A stretch of 64,000 bases of DNA from Cellulomonas triticagri. GTDB taxonomy: Bacteria; Actinomycetota; Actinomycetes; Actinomycetales; Cellulomonadaceae. A program made the translations under genes and the position numbers. This document shows, in pieces, positions 58,361-64,000 of the stretch. The stretch spans positions 1 through 64,000 of the forward strand of contig NZ_RFFI01000002.1 of NCBI RefSeq assembly GCF_003696205.1. The letters run 5' to 3'. The notes under the pieces were generated by a model that was not told the origin of the DNA, did not search any database, and worked only from the letters and a program-made list of their open reading frames with translations. Within the stretch, counting starts at the first letter, position 1. Each line of letters opens with the position of its first letter.

Positions 58361-59785
58361 TTACACGTCGTAGTAGAGCTCGAACTCGTGCGGGTGCGGG
58401 CGCAGCCGGATCGGGTCGACCTCCGCGGACCGCTTGTAGTCGATCCAGGTCTGGATGAGGTCCGGGGTGAACACGTTGCCGGCGGTCAGCCAGTCGTGGT
58501 CGGCCTCGAGGTTGTCGAGCACCTCGGACAGCGAGCCCGGGACCTGCGCGATGGCGGCGTGCTCCTCGGGGGGCAGCTCGTACAGGTCCTTGTCGACCGG
58601 CTCCGGCGGCTCGATGCGGTTCTGGATGCCGTCGAGGCCCGCCATCAGCATGGCCGCGAAGGCCAGGTACGGGTTGGACGACGGGTCCGGCACGCGGAAC
58701 TCGATGCGCTTGGCCTTCGGGTTCGAGCCGGTCACGGGCACGCGGATGCACGCGGAGCGGTTGCGGGCCGAGTAGACCAGGTTGACCGGGGCCTCGAAGC
58801 CGGGGACCAGGCGGTGGTAGGAGTTCACCGTCGGGTTGGTGAACGCCAGCAGCGACGGCGCGTGCTTGAGCAGGCCGCCGATGTACCAGCGGGCCAGGTC
58901 GGACAGGCCGCCGTAGCCCTTCTCGTCGAAGAACAGCGGCTTGCCGTCCTTCCACAGGGACTGGTGGACGTGCATGCCCGAGCCGTTGTCGCCGAACAGC
59001 GGCTTCGGCATGAAGGTCGCGGTGCGGCCGTCGGCGTGCGCGACGTTCTTCACGACGTACTTGAACAGCTGCACCTTGTCCGCGGACTTGGCGAGCGTGT
59101 CGAAGCGGTAGTTGATCTCGGCCTGGCCGGCGGTGCCGACCTCGTGGTGGGCGCGCTCGACCTCGAGGCCGAGGGCGTCCAGCTGCAGCGAGATCTTGTC
59201 GCGCAGGTCGGCGAAGTGGTCGACCGGCGGGACGGGGAAGTAGCCGCCCTTGTAGGGCGTCTTGTGGCCGAGGTTGCCACCCTCCTCGACGCGGCCCGTG
59301 TTCCAGGCGGCCTCGATGGAGTCGATGGAGTAGAACGACGAGTTCTGCTTCGTCTCGAAGCGCACGTCGTCGAAGATGTAGAACTCGGCCTCGGGGGCGA
59401 AGAACGCCGTGTCCGCGATGCCGGTCGAGCGCAGGTACGCCTCGGCCTTGGCGGCGACCTGGCGGGGGTCGCGGCTGTAGGGCTCGTCGGTGTACGGGTC
59501 GACGATGTGGAAGTTCAGCACGAGGGTCTTCTCGGCACGGAACGGGTCCACGAACGCCGTCGTGACGTCCGGCAGCAGCTTCATGTCGGACTCGTTGATG
59601 GCCTGGAAGCCGCGGATCGAGGACCCGTCGAACATCTGGCCCTCGACGAAGAAGTTCTCGTCCACGGACGCGGCGGGCACGTTGAAGTGCTGCATCACGC
59701 CGGGCAGGTCGCAGAACCGGACGTCGACGAACTTGACGTCCTCGCTCTTGATGAAGGCCAGGACTTCCGCTGGCGTGGTGAACAT
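58361..59785 (-). CDS. glnA: Glutamine synthetase, type I
   Basis: 474 aa. It makes glutamine from glutamate, ammonia and ATP. Family motifs: [18 protein letters not shown] near residue 50, [42 protein letters not shown] (ammonia/ATP site), NRSACIRVP and [25 protein letters not shown] carries the tyrosine that is adenylylated in type I-beta enzymes. ATG with GAGGAGC upstream. The last five codons and the stop overlap the right attachment core, so the final codons and stop (GTG TAA) come from the island side while the protein stays intact. GlnR box upstream. Confidence 0.97.
   Translation of the reverse strand: MFTTPAEVLAFIKSEDVKFVDVRFCDLPGVMQHFNVPAASVDENFFVEGQMFDGSSIRGFQAINESDMKLLPDVTTAFVDPFRAEKTLVLNFHIVDPYTDEPYSRDPRQVAAKAEAYLRSTGIADTAFFAPEAEFYIFDDVRFETKQNSSFYSIDSIEAAWNTGRVEEGGNLGHKTPYKGGYFPVPPVDHFADLRDKISLQLDALGLEVERAHHEVGTAGQAEINYRFDTLAKSADKVQLFKYVVKNVAHADGRTATFMPKPLFGDNGSGMHVHQSLWKDGKPLFFDEKGYGGLSDLARWYIGGLLKHAPSLLAFTNPTVNSYHRLVPGFEAPVNLVYSARNRSACIRVPVTGSNPKAKRIEFRVPDPSSNPYLAFAAMLMAGLDGIQNRIEPPEPVDKDLYELPPEEHAAIAQVPGSLSEVLDNLEADHDWLTAGNVFTPDLIQTWIDYKRSAEVDPIRLRPHPHEFELYYDV
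58365..58379. repeat. Right attachment-site core (attR) inside glnA
   Basis: 15 bp identical to 23232-23246. It encodes the LYYDV end of GlnA on the - strand, followed here by TAA. Confidence 0.78.
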
Positions 59786-59843
59786 CCGCTGCTCCTCGGG
59801 TCGACATGCCCTTGCCGGGCTCCGACGAGGCTAGGGGCGCGCA

Positions 59844-59881
59844 GTTTCCCTCGGGTGTACCGATTGTTTCCGGCACGTTAC
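59844..59881 (-). promoter_or_regulatory. GlnR box upstream of glnA
   Basis: Read on the - strand: GTAAC, 6 nt, GAAAC, 6 nt, TACAC, 6 nt, GAAAC. This is the four-part a-b-a-b arrangement with exact 6-nt spacers known for GlnR control of glnA in actinobacteria. It ends about 60 bp upstream of the glnA start. Confidence 0.8.
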
Positions 59882-59977
59882 GTCACCCCCCGTTCATGTT
59901 GCGTGGACGTGTCCTGCTCACGGGTTGAGACGCGCGCGGCGCTCCGGGCACGGGGGCGCGCCGGATACCGTGGACGC

Positions 59978-60472
59978 ATGGTCGATCGCGAGGACGTGGG
60001 GTCGTGGCTCGAGGGCCCGCCCGTCGGTGGCACCGGTGCCGACCGGGGGGCCCGGCTCGGGCTGCCCGCTGAGGGACGCGGCTCGCTGGCCCCGCTGTCG
60101 CGGCGGCTGCTCGCGCTGCTCGTGGACTGGTTCGTGTGCAGCGTCATCGCGTACGCGTTCTTCCCGCCGTCCGCCCAGGCCGGGGCGACGCTGGCGATCT
60201 TCGCCGTCGAGAACTTGCTCCTGGTCGGGACCATCGGCACGACGCTGGGGCACCGGCTGCTCGGGCTGCGGGTGCGCCGGGTCGCGCCGCCGCGCCTCGT
60301 CGCGCGCCCGGGCGGCCCCGCGCCGGACGCCGGACCCGACGTCCCGCCGAACCTCTTCCTCGGCCTCGTGCGCACGGTCCTGCTCTGCCTGGTGATCCCC
60401 GCGGTGGTCTGGGACGCGGACGGCCGCGGCCTGCACGACCGCACGGCCAGCACGGCGATCGTCCGCCGCTGA
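59978..60472 (+). CDS. RDD-family membrane protein
   Basis: 164 aa. RDD pattern: LSRRLLALLVDWFVCSVIAYAFF at the first membrane segment, GTIGTTLGHRLLGLRVRR in the middle, and the closing DADGRGLHDRTASTAIVRR. About three membrane segments. The family has been linked to ion (Na+/H+) transport in some members, but the role here is unknown. Divergent from glnA and convergent with the DUF4191 gene; this neighbourhood is common in Micrococcales. Confidence 0.88.
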   Translation: MVDREDVGSWLEGPPVGGTGADRGARLGLPAEGRGSLAPLSRRLLALLVDWFVCSVIAYAFFPPSAQAGATLAIFAVENLLLVGTIGTTLGHRLLGLRVRRVAPPRLVARPGGPAPDAGPDVPPNLFLGLVRTVLLCLVIPAVVWDADGRGLHDRTASTAIVRR

Positions 60473-60667
60473 CGCCCGGGCTGCTGACGCAGTCTGCCCG
60501 AGCCGCCCCGCGCCGCCTCGTTCCTTGCCGCTCCGCGGTCGCCGAGAGGACGTTCCGCGCCTGCGCCGCACCCCTCACCCAGAGCCGAGAACCGTACGCC
60601 CGGCGCCCGGCGCCCGGCGCCCGGCGCTGCGATCGAGGCGCCCTGGACGCCCGCCTGGTCCTCGCCG

Positions 60668-60720
60668 CGCACGACGCAGGCCCGCACCCCCGGCGTGGGG
60701 GTGCGGGCCTGCGTCGTGCG
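60668..60720. terminator. Bidirectional terminator with perfect 24-bp stem
   Basis: Two perfectly complementary 24-bp arms (60668-60691 and 60697-60720) around GGCGT, sited between the convergent RDD and DUF4191 genes. The stretch before it (60473-60667) holds only a short 7-bp tandem repeat (CCCGGCG, about four copies near 60600-60627). Confidence 0.8.
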
Positions 60721-60736
60721 TGCGGGGGCGGGTCGC

Positions 60737-61456
60737 TCAGCGGCCGCGCATGCCCTTGCGGTCCGGGCGGACGCGCATCGGGTCGACGCCCTTCGGCACC
60801 GGGAGCTTGACCGCGCCGAGGGCCTGGAGCCGCTTGACGACCTCGCCGACCTCCGCCTTGGTGAGCTGCGGCTTGAGCCGCTGCACCTTGCGGGCGATCT
60901 GGGGGAGCGGGATCTGCCCCTCCTCGCGCCCGACCTCGAGCAGCGTGATCGGCACGCCCTGCAGGACGCGGGCGGTGCGCTTGCGCTCGGCCTCGAGCAG
61001 CTTGCCGATGCGGTGCTCGGGGCCCTCGCCGATCAGCACGATGCCGGGCCGGCCGACGCCGCGGAACACCATGTCCTGCGTGCGGGGGCCGACGGCGACG
61101 GGCTCCTGCGCGAACGTCCAGCCGCGGCGGATGGTGCCGAGCGCGGACAGGGCGGCGCCGGGCTGGCCCTCGATGCGGGAGTACGCGGCGCGCTCGGCGC
61201 GGCGGGTCAGCGTGAACATGCCGCCGAGCATCGCGAACGGGATGCTCACGAGCAGCCACCACCACCAGCTGAGGAAGAACAGCCCCAGCAGCTGGCCCAG
61301 CACGATGATGCCGAAGAACACCGCGAGGATCAGCCAGGTGACCGCCGGGTCCTGCTGGCGGGTCATCTGGTACGCCTGCCAGACCTGGTGGTACCAGCGG
61401 GTCTTCTTCACCTTCGGGGGCTTCGGCGCCCCGGTGGCGTTCTTCTCACGGGCCAT
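60737..61456 (-). CDS. DUF4191-family membrane protein
   Basis: 239 aa from the ATG at 61456. A basic N-terminus (AREKNATGAPKPPKVKKTRW), two membrane segments (TWLILAVFFGIIVLGQLLGL and SWWWWLLVSIPFAMLGGMF), then a cytoplasmic alpha/beta domain with VGRPGIVLIGEGPEHRIGKLLE and KGVDPMRVRPDRKGMRGR. This is the DUF4191 layout found in actinobacteria near lipA/lipB and glnA. Function unknown. Confidence 0.9.
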   Translation of the reverse strand: MAREKNATGAPKPPKVKKTRWYHQVWQAYQMTRQQDPAVTWLILAVFFGIIVLGQLLGLFFLSWWWWLLVSIPFAMLGGMFTLTRRAERAAYSRIEGQPGAALSALGTIRRGWTFAQEPVAVGPRTQDMVFRGVGRPGIVLIGEGPEHRIGKLLEAERKRTARVLQGVPITLLEVGREEGQIPLPQIARKVQRLKPQLTKAEVGEVVKRLQALGAVKLPVPKGVDPMRVRPDRKGMRGR

Positions 61457-61619
61457 GACGTCGGAGTCTACCGGCGACCCGCGGTGGACCGGACTCGGAC
61501 GGACTCGGACGGCCTCGGACGGCCGGGACCTCGGTCCCTGGTGCGTCCCGTCGGCCCGGGGTGAGCCTGAGGGGACGACCGCGCGCACCGGAGCCGCGGC
61601 GCACGCGGGGGAGGCGACC

Positions 61620-62126
61620 ATGCGGGTCCTGGTGACGACGGCGTCCCGGCACGGCGGGACGCGGGAGATCGGCGACGCGGTCGCGGAGGTGGTCGCCGCC
61701 GCGGGTCACGACGTGGCGCGGGTCGACCCGGACGACGTCGAGCACGTCGACGGCTACGACGCGGTCGTCCTCGGCTCGGCGGTGTACGCGGGCCGGCTGG
61801 CGGTGGCGCTGCGCGACCTGGTGGACCGGCAGACCGAGCAGCTCGCCGCGCGCCCGGTGTACCTGTTCTGGTCGGGCCCGGTCGGGGTCCCGCCGCTGCC
61901 GGCGTCGGAGCCGGACGACGTGCGGACGGTCGCGGAGCGCGTCGGTGCCCGGGACGTGGCGGTGTTCTCCGGGCGGCTGCGACGCGAGGAGCTCGGGCTC
62001 GCGGAGCGCGCGCTGGTCGCGATGATCCACGCCGAGGAGGGGGACTTCCGGGACTTCGAGGAGGTCGAGGAGTGGGCCGGGCGGGTCGCGCGCGACCTCT
62101 CGCGCCCCGCGCCGTCGCGCACCTGA
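61620..62126 (+). CDS. Flavodoxin-domain protein (HemG-like)
   Basis: 168 aa, ATG with GGGGGAGGC upstream. Starts MRVLVTTASRHGGTREIGDA, a flavodoxin FMN-phosphate loop in which the usual T/S-x-T-G-x-T is TASRHGGT, then DAVVLGSAVYAGRLAVALRD and LFWSGPVG, the pattern of menaquinone-dependent protoporphyrinogen oxidase-like flavodoxins. A redox role is likely; the heme link is only by similarity. Confidence 0.82.
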   Translation: MRVLVTTASRHGGTREIGDAVAEVVAAAGHDVARVDPDDVEHVDGYDAVVLGSAVYAGRLAVALRDLVDRQTEQLAARPVYLFWSGPVGVPPLPASEPDDVRTVAERVGARDVAVFSGRLRREELGLAERALVAMIHAEEGDFRDFEEVEEWAGRVARDLSRPAPSRT

Positions 62127-62140
62127 GCGCGGCCGGCACG

Positions 62141-62629
62141 TCAGGGCGTCGGCGTGCTCTTCCTCGCGACGACGAGCAGCAGCGCCTTGAGCTGCTCGAC
62201 CTGCTCGGCGGTGAGCCCGTCGGTGACCATCGCCTCGGCGGCCTCCGGGTCGGACGCGGCGAGCACGGCGGTGCGCCCGGCGTCGGTGGCGGCGATGACC
62301 TGCTTGCGCCGGTCCGTGGCGTGGGCCGTCCGGGTGACGTAGCCGGAGCGCTCGAGGCGGGCGAGGACCCGGCTCATCGTCTGCTCGGTGATCTCGCACA
62401 GCGCCGCGAGCTCGGCCTGGGTGCTGGGTCCGCGCAGGAGGATGACCAGCACGGGCTGGCTCGCGTGGTTGAGGTCCCAGGCGGCGAGGTGGCCGTTCCA
62501 GTCCCGCTCGACACGTCGGGACGCGGCGGACAGCAGCCGCCCGACGGGCCAGCCGCCGGGCTCGCGCGCCGCCATGGACTCCCACCGCGGGTGCGGCGAG
62601 GTGCCGCCCTGGTCCGCGTGCAGATCCAC
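62141..62629 (-). CDS. MarR-family transcriptional regulator
   Basis: 162 aa, GTG with GGGAGGA upstream. The winged helix is clear: STQAELAALCEITEQTMSRV, LARLERSGYVTRTAHATDRRKQ, then TDAGRTAVLAA and a long C-terminal dimerisation helix. Divergent from an MMPL transporter, with two palindromes between the genes, so it probably controls that exporter in response to a small molecule. Confidence 0.9.
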   Translation of the reverse strand: MDLHADQGGTSPHPRWESMAAREPGGWPVGRLLSAASRRVERDWNGHLAAWDLNHASQPVLVILLRGPSTQAELAALCEITEQTMSRVLARLERSGYVTRTAHATDRRKQVIAATDAGRTAVLAASDPEAAEAMVTDGLTAEQVEQLKALLLVVARKSTPTP

Positions 62630-62650
62630 CGTGCGTCCTCCCTGTCGACG

Positions 62651-62665
62651 TGTGCCCAGGGCACA
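62651..62665. promoter_or_regulatory. MarR operator candidate 1
   Basis: Perfect palindrome TGTGCCC-A-GGGCACA, 22 bp upstream of the MarR start and 39 bp upstream of the MMPL start. Confidence 0.5.
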
Positions 62666-62696
62666 TGTTGCCGGAACGGCGGCCGTCCCGCATAGT

Positions 62697-62712
62697 GCTC
62701 AGCATGCTGAGC
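62697..62712. promoter_or_regulatory. Palindrome spanning the MMPL start codon
   Basis: GCTCAGCATGCTGAGC is a perfect 16-bp palindrome whose centre contains the ATG of the transporter. It could be a second regulator site or a translational hairpin that hides the start codon. Confidence 0.5.
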
Positions 62713-64000
62713 AACGGGGTGCGGGGGATCGGCCGAGGGCTGGTCGTGCTGGTGGTGCTGGCCGGGTGGCTGGCGGTCGGGGCGTTCGGGGGGATGGCGC
62801 AGGGGCAGCTGTCCCAGGTGCAGACCAACGACGCGGCGGCGTTCCTGCCGTCGTCGGCGGAGTCGACGCGCGCCGCCGAGCTGTCCGCCGCGTTCACCGA
62901 GAACGAGGCGCTGCCGGTCCTCGTGGTGCTCGAGGCCGAGGGCGGCGGTGCGCTGGATGCGACCGCGCTGGCCGACGTGCAGCCCGTGGTCGCCGGTCTG
63001 GTCGACGTGCCGCTGCCGGGCGCGGACCCCGCCGCGGGAGACCCGGCGACGCTCGGTGACGTCCTCGCCGCCGACCCCGTCGTCGTGCCGTCCGAGGACG
63101 GCGAGGCGCTGCTCGTCCCGCTGTCCGTGGACGCCGAGGCCGCCGACGCCTCCCTCGCGGACGACGAGAGCGTCATCGGCGCGGTCGTGCAGGCCGTGCG
63201 CGACAGCCTCGCCGAGGACCTGGGCGCCACCGCCGACAGCGCGGGCGACGCCGGGCTGCGCGCCTGGGTGACCGGTCCCGGCGGGTTCGTCGCGGACCTC
63301 AGCAACGCGTTCGGCGGGATCGACGGCGTCCTGCTGCTCGTCGCGCTCGGTGCGGTGCTCGTGATCCTCGTGCTGGTCTACCGGTCGCCGTTCCTGCCGT
63401 TCGCGGTGATCCTCACCGCCGTGTTCGCCCTGTGCGCCGCCGCGCTCGTCGTCTACCACCTGGCGGACGCCGGCACCCTGACGCTGAACGGCCAGGCCCA
63501 GGGCATCCTCGCGATCCTGGTGGTCGGCGCGTCCGTGGACTACGCCCTCCTCGTCGTCGCCCGGTACCGCGAGGAGCTGCGGAGCACCGAGTCGCCCGCC
63601 GCCGCGATGCGCCGCGCCCTGCGCCGCAGCCTGGAGCCGATCACCGCCAGCGCGGGCACCGTCGTCGCCGGTCTGCTCTGCCTGCTGCTGTCCGACCTCG
63701 CGTCGAACCGCAGCCTGGGTCCCGTCGGGGCCATCGGCATCGCCGCCGCGTACCTCGCCGCGTTCACCCTGCTGCCGCTCCTGCTGCTGGTGGCGGGGAA
63801 GCGGTCCCGGTTCCTGTTCTGGCCGCGCGTCCCGCACGCCGAGCACGGCGCGCACAGCGCGGACGTCGTGGGCGAGCCGGTGGCGGGCGCCCGGGTAGCG
63901 CCCGCCGGCCGGCGGCACGGCGCCCACGCCGATCCGGAGTCCGCGGCCGACCCGCTGCCGGCCGCGGGGATCTGGGGTCGCCTCGCCCGCTGGGTGGGTC
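62704..64000 (+). CDS. MMPL/RND-family transporter (partial)
   Basis: 432 codons from the ATG at 62704 to the window edge; the C-terminal half is missing. One N-terminal membrane helix (GLVVLVVLAGWLAVGAFGGM), a large extracytoplasmic loop (about 30-205) with QTNDAAAFLPSSAESTRA, then a block of five helices with LVYRSPFLPFAVIL and the GASVDYALLVVARYREELR motif, the Asp-Tyr pair of MmpL proteins used for proton coupling. Probably exports lipids or drugs. Divergent from MarR. Confidence 0.9.
   Translation, partial: MLSNGVRGIGRGLVVLVVLAGWLAVGAFGGMAQGQLSQVQTNDAAAFLPSSAESTRAAELSAAFTENEALPVLVVLEAEGGGALDATALADVQPVVAGLVDVPLPGADPAAGDPATLGDVLAADPVVVPSEDGEALLVPLSVDAEAADASLADDESVIGAVVQAVRDSLAEDLGATADSAGDAGLRAWVTGPGGFVADLSNAFGGIDGVLLLVALGAVLVILVLVYRSPFLPFAVILTAVFALCAAALVVYHLADAGTLTLNGQAQGILAILVVGASVDYALLVVARYREELRSTESPAAAMRRALRRSLEPITASAGTVVAGLLCLLLSDLASNRSLGPVGAIGIAAAYLAAFTLLPLLLLVAGKRSRFLFWPRVPHAEHGAHSADVVGEPVAGARVAPAGRRHGAHADPESAADPLPAAGIWGRLARWVG

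Noticed and set aside
60598-60627. Short tandem repeat CCCGGCG
   Set aside because: Only about four copies in GC-rich non-coding DNA, likely slippage, with no sign of function.

Overview
The window is chromosomal DNA of a very GC-rich actinobacterium. Start codons are often GTG, ribosome binding sites are strong, and it has a mycothiol-dependent isomerase family protein, a SARP/BTAD regulator, a GlnR-type box in front of glnA, and the glnA / RDD / DUF4191 neighbourhood. Cellulomonas-like Micrococcales would fit, but the genus is inferred, not proven. No rRNA, tRNA or CRISPR array was seen.

Left flank (1-23.2 kb): ordinary chromosome with a sulfate-ester theme. An arylsulfatase, a HAD-family hydrolase and a formylglycine-generating enzyme form a tight operon (5533-8983). 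An SdsA1-type alkylsulfatase (15087-16970) lies next to one of two GAP/SfLAP-family membrane proteins (1629-2294 and 17052-17774). A 7-3-7 palindrome of the form TCAYCYC-N3-SGGGTGA lies 57-69 bp upstream of four of these genes, so they look like one regulon. A MalT/LuxR-type ATPase truncated by the window edge is a possible regulator. Also here: a TetR gene with two perfect palindromic operators, DNA polymerase IV, a SARP regulator, a sarcosine/N-methyltryptophan oxidase-like enzyme and several small oxidoreductases.

Genomic island (23,232-58,379, about 35.1 kb): bounded by a 15-bp direct repeat that is the last coding part of glnA. The intact glnA is at the right end. The left copy is followed by a stop codon and by what looks like the original glnA terminator. 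A coupled excisionase-like / tyrosine integrase pair sits at the right end. The cargo is phage defence: (a) an eight-gene, mostly translationally coupled operon read leftwards (45,471 to 23,912) with a DUF1998 helicase ending in a nuclease-like domain, a DrmD-like SNF2 helicase, a large adenine-specific methylase, McrB, McrC, a DUF6361 protein, a phospholipase-D-type nuclease and a third helicase; (b) a type II CBASS locus (CD-NTase, Cap2, Cap3, and a convergent TIR-SAVED effector); (c) a lone AbiEi-type antitoxin. Between (a) and (b) are two overlapping tyrosine recombinases, a 156-bp stretch with 13 GATC sites and a RepL-like winged-helix protein, suggesting a second mobile or replicative module.

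Right flank (58.4-64 kb): glnA with its GlnR box, an RDD membrane protein, DUF4191, a flavodoxin-domain protein, and a MarR regulator divergent from an MMPL transporter, with two palindromes between them.
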